Assembly: GCA_016720745.1 (NCBI GenBank)
Contig: JADKKA010000006.1
Span: 152,207-216,206, forward strand
Direction of reading: 5' to 3'
Source of the DNA: Chitinophagaceae bacterium
Lineage (GTDB): Bacteria > Bacteroidota > Bacteroidia > Chitinophagales > Chitinophagaceae
Length of the DNA: 64,000 nt
Shown here piece after piece: positions 55,990-63,889 of the stretch (positions are counted from its first letter, which is position 1; each line of letters opens with the position of its first letter). A program made the translations under genes and the position numbers. Below the pieces are notes generated by a model. It saw only the letters and a program-made list of their open reading frames with translations, searched no databases and was not told where the DNA came from.

Positions 55990-57091
55990 GTGATTTCCCG
56001 GTTTTATACCCTTTTAAACGGGTCATTTTACTGCAAAAATGAAACCAAAAATGTTGTACTGGCTTTTTCCGACTGGTTTGAAAGATTTATCCGGGAAAGT
56101 TATTCCGGGAAAAGGCTGTTACCCAATGGCAAGAAAATCAGGCCGGGTACGCTGTTGCAGTATAAAATGGTGTATCAGCTGATCCTGGAATTTGAACAAA
56201 GAACCGGGAAGCGACTGAGAATTTGTTTACTCAACAGAGCCGGGCTTCGCTTCCTGAATCAGGAAAAAAGGCACTGGACACATTTTTATAAGCGGTTTAG
56301 TCATTTTCCTTTATGTAGAAAAACAGTACCTGGATAATTATTGTACGGGGGTTTTCAAAATAGTAAAAACCTTTTTCAATTATTTACAGGCAGAAAAATC
56401 TTTTCCGGTTGGGGAGTTTCACCGAAAGTTCGTTGTCCCGGCTGAACGTTTTACACCGGTAACTTTAACACCTGCGCAACTTCGCTTCTTGATCATGGAT
56501 CAGCAGTTTGAATCGGACTTACCCTCTATCATGAAAAGAGCAAAAGATATTTTTGTACTGGGCTGTACGCTGGGATTACGCAGTCATGACCTTTTGAATC
56601 TGAAGAAAAAAAATATACAGCGTACCGCTTCCGGTATGTCTATTGTGCTGCACACCCAGAAAACCGGGGCAGAAATAAAAGTGCCCTTACCTGATTACGC
56701 CATAAAGATCATCAGAAAGTATACAGCTCAATCCCGTACCTATATATTACCAAGAGTAAGCGGCAGTAATCTGAACATACAGATCAAGCGGCTGGCCCGG
56801 CTTGCCGGGTGGACTGAACCGCTGCCTAAAATCAGGCACCGGCGCGGCGTTCCTGTTGAAATAAAAACCAAGGACGGAAAAAGCTATCGTTTTTGTGATC
56901 ACATTACGGTACACAGTATGCGGAGAACTGCGATCACCACTTTACTATTAATGGGAGTGGATGAAACATCGGTACGCAGAATTTCAGGGCATGCACCAGG
57001 CAGTCGTGAGTTTTACCGGTATGTAGCGCTGGTGCAGGATTACTTTGATACAGCCGTCAAAGCGGCACCTGAAGCTGATTGCCGGTCCTGA
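55990..57091 (+). pseudogene. Tyrosine recombinase/integrase, one frameshift
   Basis: Starts at GTG 55990. Fragments are 55990-56337 and 56489-57091. Deleting one C at about 56311 restores HFLYVEKQYLDNYCTGVFKIVKTFFNYLQAEKSFPVG and a single ~367-residue protein. The N-terminal SAM-like core-binding domain is followed by the catalytic domain: LGCTLGLRSHDLLNL (Arg I), VHSMRRTAITTLLL (His-x-x-Arg), ISGHAPGSREFYRYV (His and the nucleophile Tyr). All catalytic residues are present. Such recombinases are common in Bacteroidota mobile elements. It lies directly upstream of the orphan Rhs tips and on their strand, so it may have moved them. Confidence 0.85.
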
Positions 57092-57210
57092 TATATCTGC
57101 ATGATGGTATCAAAAAACTGCAGAAATCAGCATCATTTTGCTAATTTTAGTGTCAGTCAGTTTCTTTGAAATGCAAGCTGGGTGGTGGCTAGAGGCGTTT
57201 TTGCTATTAA

Positions 57211-57276
57211 CCGTTCGGGTTAACGATGAGTGCAATCAGCAGTAAAGCGCTGGCTTTTGGCGGCTCCGAAAACCGG
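57211..57276 (+). repeat. 66-bp Rhs core copy heading orphan tip 1
   Basis: Identical to 45138-45203 (opposite strand). Upstream of CCG the sequence differs and holds an in-frame TAA, so homology begins exactly at the PFGLTM motif. This marks the recombination edge of an orphan tip. Confidence 0.9.
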
Positions 57277-58159
57277 AATAAATACAACGGTAAGGAAGAA
57301 CAGCGCAAAGAGTTTACTGACGGTAGTGGCCTGGAGTGGATGGACTATGGGGCGAGGATGTATGATGGGCAGATTGGGAGATGGCATGTAATTGACCCCA
57401 AAGCAGGCAAATATTGGAGTGAAACCCCTTATGATTATGTTGGTAACAACCCGATGAAAAGGACTGACCCTACTGGTATGGAATGGGATGAAGAATCACA
57501 AAAACAGATTGAAGGAATCAATAAAAAGCTTGATAAAAAAATTGCACAGTTAGACAAACAGATTAATACAGTTTCCAAATCAGATAAAGATGCTGAGGGA
57601 AATTCAGTTTATAATGCAGAGGAGCAAGAAAAGGTTGATGAACTTAATTCCAAAAAGATAACCTTACCGCAGCTAAAAGTGAAATAAGGCAAATGGGAGA
57701 TGACAAAGACCATGTGTTTTCATTGAACCCAAAGAGTGGAATATCTGCCGGAGGAGTTTCTGCCGACCCGAAAACTTGAAAAAGTTATAATTACTTATAA
57801 AAAGGTGAGTTTGGAAATCAGCTTCATGAAATTAAGCACGGTTTTCAGGTATCAGAAAAGCTTATGACACTTAATGCAGATGGTACAGCAAGAGCAACTG
57901 CAGGCACTTTGCTTGCCGGTCAAGCGTTGGAAGTACAGGCATATCAGAGGCAACTTTCTTATAATGATTCACATGTATTTTCTTTATCACCTCAAGCTGG
58001 AGCAGACCCCAATGAGAGGCTAAATAAGGATTATTAGGAACTTCTCAACAGATTAATACATCATTTAGTGCTACAAAATTGGCTGATATTACAATCGGAT
58101 TAATACCCAGAATAATGACGAGTCCAATAGGCAATACAAGACTTTATCCGGAATATTAA
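57226..58159 (+). pseudogene. Orphan Rhs tip 1: core plus zincin-like (HEIKH) toxin, frameshifted
   Basis: ATG at 57226 lies inside the core: SAISSKALAFGGSENRNKYNGKEEQ...ARMYDGQIGRWHVIDPKAG...YDYVGNNPMKRTDPTGMEW. It belongs to the same subtype as the main Rhs. After the core come a Lys/Asp/Gln-rich helix and a toxin part. The open part ends at 57687; adding an A near 57656 restores KKDNLTAAKSEIRQMGDDKDHVF. Further single-base breaks lie at about 57776, 57802 and 58030. The restored tail has GEFGNQLHEIKHGFQVSEKL, with HEIKH at 57825-57839 fitting the HExxH zinc motif, and ends RLYPEY at 58159. A metallopeptidase-type toxin is inferred from this motif only. Confidence 0.72.
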
Positions 58160-58168
58160 AACAAAAAC

Positions 58169-58703
58169 ATGAAGGTAATGCTGTTGATTACAATTATTGG
58201 GATGTCTTGTTCTTGTAATGGGAGCAAAAATATTTTTCGTAACTTTTATTATGTTGAGCCCTTTAAAGAGCAAGAAATAAAATTACAATTTAAGAAAGAT
58301 TCGGCTTTTATATTTCATGATTTAACTGGATGTAACCAGTTTGTTTTTGCGGGAAAATATCGTGCAAGAAATGATAGTTTGGGCATTTATTTTATTTTTG
58401 ATTCTGTAATAAATCGAAGTGTAACATCAAATTTTACCCCTGAATTTATTTTTCAATAAATTGTGGCGATACTGCTTGGATAATAAATAATGAGCGAGTT
58501 TTTATTCATAAGCAACCTTTTGTAGCAACAAAAAATAGTAAATAAATCTTCGGGAAATTAGGTATAAGAAACTGAAAGATTTTTACACTAATTTATTAGG
58601 ACGAGAAGGATTTATAAAAGTGTTTGGAAATGGTAAAAATAAGAAAGTAGAGATAAAGAAACATTTACTTGATTGTAAGCTTCCTGATATGAAAATCAAA
58701 TAA
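58169..58703 (+). pseudogene. Candidate immunity lipoprotein for orphan tip 1, frameshifted
   Basis: ATG at 58169, 9 bp after the toxin stop. MKVMLLITIIGMSCSCNGSKN gives a lipoprotein signal (lipobox region MSCSC). The first frame ends at 58459; one-base corrections near 58457 and 58541 continue it through INCGDTAWIINNERVFIHKQPFVATKNSK and INLREIRYKKLKDFYTNLLGREGF to TAA at 58701-58703, about 178 residues. No known domain. A lipoprotein position implies that its partner toxin acts in the periplasm or envelope. The immunity role is inferred from place and pattern across the array. Confidence 0.6.
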
Positions 58704-59170
58704 GTAATAATGTGTAGAAGTTAAAAATATTCCAGATTGTTTACTTTTTTTATTGGAATCAATTGTTGCTTATTCAACAATATCCCCTGTTCTCCGTAGA
58801 CTAATAACAGTTGTTGGTTGTCTTTCTCTGTTATCTGTAGTCTTATATCAATTGTTTGTTGTTTTTTTCGAAACCAAACACATTACAAAAACCTCCAAAG
58901 CTCTCAAAATTATATGGTTGTTGTGCTGATGTCTCTGTTTTCTGTAGTCTTAAACATGTTCTTGGGTAATTTTATTTCGATCCCAAACGCATCTCAAAAC
59001 CCTCTAAAACTCTTCAAATTATAGGATTGTTGTGCTGATGTCTTTGACTCAGCACCAAACCCGCCTGGGTTTGTGTTCGAATTATTTCCGTGCCCTCATC
59101 CAACCGCGAGTAAAATTGAATCAGAATTTTCCGTAAATTAACCCATCAGTTCTTTGACCCCTGCTCTTAT
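58704..59170. repeat. Inter-tip region 1/2 with interspersed repeats and leader hairpins
   Basis: 467 bp with no gene. It holds three diverged copies of a ~100-bp element ending GGTTGTTGTGCTGATGTC (about 58786-59042). The leader of tip 2 follows: hairpin GTGCTGA/TCAGCAC (59032-59055), hairpin AAACCC/GGGTTT (59057-59072), and the block TTCCGTAAATTAACCCATC then AGTTCTTTGACCCC just before CCGTTCGGG at 59171. The same blocks occur before tips 3 and 4. Confidence 0.75.
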
Positions 59171-59185
59171 CCGTTCGGGTTAACA

Positions 59186-60116
59186 ATGGCGGGGTTGAGT
59201 AGTAAGGCGTTGGCGTTTGGGGAGCCCGGAAATAAGTTGAAGTATAACGGCATCGAACAGAACAGTGACTTTGACTTAAATATGTATGATGCCTTCTATC
59301 GAAACCTTGACCCGCAGATAGGAAGATTTTGGCAGATAGACCCAAAACCTAATGAGCTGTTTAGCCCTTATGCAGCTATGGCCAACAACCCCATTTTATA
59401 TAGTGACCCACTGGGAGATACCACATGGGTTTACGGAAACACTGGGAAGTTTTTAGGGGTTGTTAATGATAACCTTGCTAATCAAGTACATTTCCTTAAT
59501 AGAGAGGGAGGGGCAAAACCATTTGATGCAAGCAAGCTTAGTTTGGAAGATGCTATTAAAATGGGACAAGGCTTTAGAGATGAATCTGTAGCTTTATGGG
59601 TAGCAATACCTTTGGCTGATATGCAAACAATCAAGAATGCAGCTATAAAAGAGAATAAGGAAGTATTATTTACTGGCATGGTGGGAAAGGACAAAGAAAT
59701 AAGGCTTACAGCGGTAAAAACGGATAAAGGCGAGTATGCACAAATGAATGAAGTGGACAAAATACTTGACTCAAAGTATACAAAGAGCGAACAAGCAAAT
59801 TTATTTTTGGTTGGTCATGTTCATCAGCAAGCTCCTGCAAAAGGAGGGCTATTTCAAACGGTTATCGATAATCCTCTTCCAACATTTTGGCCGTCCCAGC
59901 AGCCCGGATGGTCAAGGAGGGTCTGGAGACTATGGCCCTTACTTATATAGAAGTGTTACAGCAACTCAAAGAGGGCAATCACCAGCTTTGATTTTATCTC
60001 GTTATGGATTTACAGTCTACGGAACTGCCAGTTCACCACCGTCATACATGCCAACTGTTGGTGAATATAGCATACCCAGGAAAGTCATTCCTTCTTCCGA
60101 AAGCTATTTTTTATAA
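59186..60116 (+). pseudogene. Orphan Rhs tip 2: core plus JAB-like toxin, one frameshift
   Basis: The core frame is already in phase from SYPFGLTM before ATG 59186: AGLSSKALAFGEPGNKLKYNGIEQNSDFDLNMYDAFYRNLDPQIGRFWQIDPKPNELFSPYAAMANNPILYSDPLGD. This is a second core subtype, shared with tip 3. The 254-codon frame ends at 59950 after a missing or extra base near 59900; the alternative frame then runs to TAA at 60114-60116. The toxin part has EIRLTAVKTDKGEYAQMNEVDKILD and VGHVHQQAP...WPSQQ-x-DGQGG. The His-x-His followed by Ser and Asp recalls the JAMM metal site of JAB-like toxins in Rhs proteins. Family assignment is moderate. Confidence 0.75.
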
Positions 60117-60135
60117 AAAACTAAAAGAGGTAAGC

Positions 60136-60735
60136 ATGAAATATATAAATGGTTTATGTATCGGAGTTTCCTTGACTATTTGGCTATTGTCTTCATGTGA
60201 AAGTAAAGAAGTTAAAGATGGCGCTAAAAAAGTGCAATCAGGAAAAAATCTCACTGAAATTTTTGAGTTCCCAATTACCAGATTCGGTTTGCCATATGAT
60301 ATGCCACTTAGCTGTGATTCAAACTCTTTAATTTATCTCAGACAAATTCCATTTGACACTTCATACCTCTTGCATTTCGTCAAAAGAGGTGAAAAGATAC
60401 AAGGGGTTTGTTATATCGTGCCACCATCCAGCCATAGAGATTTGGGTGATTTTCATGACGAAGAACATCAATTACTTTTCTTTGATGGGTTGAGCTTTAC
60501 AATTGGCACTAAGCAGTGGGAAGAGGTGAAGAAATACTCGAATCGGTTAATATCAAGTTTGCCAGATAGTATCAAGGACAGTTCGCCGTGTTTTGATTGT
60601 CATTCTTTCACTATACTTTTCAATAGCAATAAGAGAACTGCAAGAAATAATGACCAACAACGTATCTTTAGAGAATACGATAGCTTTATACGAGATAATT
60701 TTCTTTATCCATTTTTTACAAAAAGGAAGCGATAA
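60136..60735 (+). CDS. Candidate immunity lipoprotein for orphan tip 2
   Basis: I start at ATG 60136 (MKYINGLCIGVSLTIWLLSSCESK), 19 bp after the toxin stop, giving 199 residues and a lipobox LSSC. The longer frame from 60004 overlaps the toxin. The mature chain contains FPITRFGLPYDMPLSCDSNSLIYL, VKRGEKIQGVCYIVPPS and a basic C-terminus. No known domain. The frame is intact. As a lipoprotein it would sit in the periplasm-facing envelope, so its toxin partner probably acts there. Immunity role inferred from position. Confidence 0.68.
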   Translation: MKYINGLCIGVSLTIWLLSSCESKEVKDGAKKVQSGKNLTEIFEFPITRFGLPYDMPLSCDSNSLIYLRQIPFDTSYLLHFVKRGEKIQGVCYIVPPSSHRDLGDFHDEEHQLLFFDGLSFTIGTKQWEEVKKYSNRLISSLPDSIKDSSPCFDCHSFTILFNSNKRTARNNDQQRIFREYDSFIRDNFLYPFFTKRKR

Positions 60736-61079
60736 GGTAGTGGGCCATTCGTCACATACGCAAACATCCATAGACCAATAACCACATTCAAATACTTCAA
60801 ACAGCCACTCAGAATGAGTGGTTGTTTTATGTCTAAAACTTAATGATTATGGAAATGAACCCTGTTGGTCTTAGTCTTATTCCTCAAAAACTAGCACAAC
60901 TCCAATCGCAGTAATAAATTTCCAAAGTATAGGGCTGTTGTGCTGATGTCTTTGACTCAGCACCATACCCGTCAGGATTTGTGTTCGAATTATTTCCATG
61001 TACGCTTCCTACCTTGGGTCAACTGGAATCAAATTTATTCGTAAATTAACCTATCAGTTCTTTGACCTCCCGCTCTTAT
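60736..61079. repeat. Inter-tip region 2/3 with leader hairpin
   Basis: 344 bp, no gene. It has one copy of the interspersed element (CCCTGTTGGTCTTAGTCTT ... GCAGTAATAAATTTCC, about 60859-60950) and the tip 3 leader: hairpin GTGCTGA/TCAGCAC at 60940-60963, GTTCGAATTATTTCC, CGTAAATTAACCTATCAG and TTCTTTGACCTCC before CCGTTCGGG at 61080. Confidence 0.75.
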
Positions 61080-61094
61080 CCGTTCGGGTTAACG

Positions 61095-62028
61095 ATGGCG
61101 GGGATTAGTAGTAAGGCATTGGCGTTTGGGGAGCCGGGGAATAAGCAGAAATATCAAGGGTACGAGTATAACTCAGACTTCGACATAAACTTGTATGAGT
61201 CGTTCTATCGTTCTCATGACCCCCAGTTAGGAAGGTTTTGGGAAATTGACCCCAAGCCGTATGAGTCAGTGAGTCCGTATGCAGCTATGCTGGAACAATC
61301 CATTACTGTATACGGATTTCTTGGGGATACTGCAAGAGTTGGGACAATAAACACCCAATATGGTTGGAAATCAGAACAAGGCAGATATAACCAAGCAGTT
61401 AACAGATGAATGGAGTAAACTAACTGGTTTAGATCTAAGTGTAGTAGATGGAGAATTGGTTAATGGTGGGGTGACTACTAATAAGGGAATTAGTAAGACT
61501 GCAAGAAAAGAAATACTGGATATGATAGAGTCTGATGGAAATGTATATATTGATTTTACTACAGTATCGGCTTCTGAAACAAAGAATGCCAGCGATGGTA
61601 GTAAGAATAGTTTCATAACCTTAAATGTCGAAACTATTGCGGGTCAAGTTGCCGGCACTTCTAAAGATTTGAACAAAATGACTTCAGGAATGGGAATGAC
61701 GGCCCTCCATGAAATGGGGCATACTTTCTTGCATGGAAAATTACCTCATAGTGATGCAGAGATGAAGAAATTCGGTGTAATTGGCGACATTGATAAAAGA
61801 ATGAACCAAATACGAAGTGAGATGGGAGTTAATTGGGGGCAGAGGTTGTCTTATACATATTTAGGCGTTCAGGGATACAATTATACTCCAATGAATAGTG
61901 CTTCTTTGAAGGCAATGCAAAATGTTCTGCCACAGCTTATGAAAGGAAATCAAAATGTTAAAATGCCATCAATGGGTGTAATTAAGCAGAAAAGTAGCAT
62001 TATTGGAAAGGTTTTGGGGTATGATTAA
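61095..62028 (+). pseudogene. Orphan Rhs tip 3: core plus HEMGH zincin toxin, frameshifted
   Basis: Core from SYPFGLTM: AGISSKALAFGEPGNKQKYQGYEYNSDFDINLYESFYRSHDPQLGRFWEIDPKPYE. Compensating indels near 61288 would turn AAMLEQSITVYGF into AAMWNNPLLYTDF, and a break near 61370 links to the toxin frame 61360-62028. That frame contains TDEWSKLTGLDLSVVDGELVNGG, and MTALHEMGHTFLHGKLPHSDAEM with the zinc motif HEMGH and downstream His. This is a standard zincin-type metallopeptidase signature, common in Rhs tips. The C-terminus is basic with KSSIIGKVLGYD. Toxin class is well supported; substrate unknown. Confidence 0.8.
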
Positions 62029-62141
62029 TATGAATACAATTAAATCAATTTTTTATGATAAAATTGTGTAGCTTTATTTTCTTTTTGCCTTTTAAATCTT
62101 CAAATTGTAGGTCATTACGAACGTCATAACCAGTCTTGTGG

Positions 62142-62459
62142 GGAATGAATGGGTCAGACATGAAATGGTCGTTAAACTTGAAGGAAAATAAAACATTTTT
62201 TTTAGAGATTATAAAAAAAGAAAATGACTATTTAAGCAAGCCTAAGAAAACTTTAATGGCTGGTACATGGCGAATATTGGGAGATACTTTAAAGCTATAT
62301 CAAGTTGGAGAAAAAGACAATCCACTTATCTTTTTTGTAAAAGAGGAAAAATTGTTGTTTCAAAATAACAATATGATGTTATCTAATAGTAAGATTGTTT
62401 TGCCCTATAAAGATTTGCTCTATCTGGACTATTTACTTCTAAGTAAAGATCCAAAATAG
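62142..62459 (+). CDS. Candidate immunity protein for orphan tip 3 (lipocalin-like)
   Basis: From ATG 62142: NGSDMKWSLNLKENKTFFLEIIKKENDYLSKPKKTLMAGTWRILGDTLKLYQVGEKDNPLIFFVKEEKLLFQ..., 105 residues. The LKENKTFFLEI...GTWRILGDTLKLYQ pattern is that of small lipocalin-like bacterial lipoproteins. A hydrophobic start, MIKLCSFIFFLPF, lies in the same frame at 62057 but a TAA at about 62129 separates them, so the real start and signal peptide may be masked by an error. It follows the toxin by about 110 bp, or 28 bp if the upstream start is used. Immunity role inferred from position. Confidence 0.55.
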   Translation, partial: GMNGSDMKWSLNLKENKTFFLEIIKKENDYLSKPKKTLMAGTWRILGDTLKLYQVGEKDNPLIFFVKEEKLLFQNNNMMLSNSKIVLPYKDLLYLDYLLLSKDPK

Positions 62460-63005
62460 TTGGGCAGTGGGTCATTCCACTAATAAGCCAATCACCTCCC
62501 TGTTTGTAAGTACCCTGTTGTCCTTAGTCTTTTATAATTCCAAACTCAGTAATAACTGTCCAAAGTTTAGGGTTGTTAAGCTTCGTTTTGTGCCAAAGGT
62601 ACTCCGTTGGAGCATCGAAGCATCGGCTTCTATGAAGCCGTGCTAGTATTTCCTATAAGAAAACAACATCTATCAAGCCTCCGGTTGCCTTTAGCCTTCC
62701 TTTCATATGGATAAAGTAAATAGCTACCTGATTCCTGATTTTGTATCCCCCTGTTGTGGTTAGTCTTCTCTGTTATTAGTAGATTTCTCCTTTCAAATCC
62801 AGCATAACTCAAAACGCAGTAATAAATTTCCAAATTATAGGATTGTTGTTCTGATGTCCCGATAGCTATCGGGATTGGCTCAGCACTAAACCCGCCAGGG
62901 TTTGATTTTTTGCAAAAACTTGATCCTGAATTTTCCGCTGGCCATTAGCCGCTTAGGCCAAAATATTCCGTAAATTGATATCAGTTCTTTGACTCCCACT
63001 CTTAC
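62460..63005. repeat. Inter-tip region 3/4 with repeats and palindrome
   Basis: 546 bp without a convincing gene. It has two copies of the interspersed element (from about 62508 and 62749). The tip 4 leader shows hairpin arms near 62848 and 62880 whose loop carries the perfect palindrome CCCGATAGCTATCGGG (62858-62873). Next come AAACCC/GGGTTT (62888-62903), ATTCCGTAAATTG and CAGTTCTTTGACTCCC before CCGTTCGGG at 63006. Confidence 0.7.
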
Positions 63006-63020
63006 CCGTTCGGGCTTGTA

Positions 63021-63886
63021 ATGGCGGGGATTAGCAGTAAGGCGCTGGCTTTTGGAGAGCCTAAGAACAAGGAGAAAACATTCCAAGGACAGCGTTTTGA
63101 TTATGAACTGGATTTAAATTGGGTGCAATTCAAATGGAGGAACCATGACCCACAGATTGGAAGGTTTATTGAAGTAGACCCATTATCTGATAAGTATGAA
63201 TACAACTCTACTTATGCATTCTCTGAAAATAAGGTAACGAATCTGTAGAGCTAGAAGGACTGGAAGCTGTATCTGCGGGCTCTCCTCAAGGGTATTTATT
63301 AGAAGGATTTAGGCAGTGGTTTGGAGCGATTGAACAGCATTCCAAGTGTTTCTGCAGAAATTCACATTAACCGAGAAATAGAAGTGAAGACTGAAGTCAA
63401 AACTCCAGTTGGGACAGTATCAAATACAACTACAACAACTGTTTCCAGAAAATAAACTTGGGATAAATTTCAGTCTTGGTGACTTTTTAGTGGTAAAGCA
63501 AAAAGTCCCGCGGATATATACCTGAGTAGCAATTCAGTTTCAAAGTAGAAACAAAAACTTCTGCATCTATAAATACAGAAGGTGCGCCAATTAAAATGTC
63601 TACAGAAACAACCGTTGATGAAAGTGGTAAAAGCCAGACTACTTCTTTTGGCACAGGGGCAACCATCGAAACAAAAAAAGGTGGTCTTGATGTTTCGGCC
63701 TCTGCTTTTTATAAGGAACAGTTATCTGGGTCGAAAGCCGGTCAGGCTTCCTTTGGTGTAAAAATGGCAGTTGATGCCACATATGTTCATCACTCACTTA
63801 TTACACTTGACAAGAACATAAAAGTAACAACCACAGATAAAACGAGTGTAGGCGGAAGTGTTGAGGTGAAAAAAGTTGTACATTAA
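63021..63886 (+). pseudogene. Orphan Rhs tip 4: core plus unknown beta-rich domain, frameshifted
   Basis: Core: AGISSKALAFGEPKNKEKTFQGQRFDYELDLNWVQFKWRNHDPQIGRFIEVDPLSDKYEYNSTYAFSENKV, another subtype. The first frame ends at 63248, and breaks near 63240, 63320, 63455 and 63490-63550 lead to the last fragment 63596-63886. Restored segments are VELEGLEAVSAGSPQGY, AEIHINREIEVKTEVKTPVGTVSN and NTEGAPIKMSTETTVDESGKSQTTSFGTGATIETKKGGLDVSASAF. This is a repetitive beta-strand-rich tail, ending EVKKVVH at 63886. I do not recognise the toxin class. The downstream small gene starts 3 bp later. Confidence 0.65.
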
Positions 63887-63889
63887 TTG

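Noticed and set aside
57211..63014. CCGTTCGGGTTAACG edges read as classical integron attC/attI sites
   Set aside because: They lack the paired R/L boxes and the GTTRRRY core of attC, and the text is explained by the coding Rhs motif PFGLTM. Only a looser cassette analogy is kept.
62630..63086. Minus-strand frames of 67 and 66 codons before tip 4
   Set aside because: They lie in inter-tip repeats and antisense to the Rhs core; similar frames are not kept in the other inter-tip regions.
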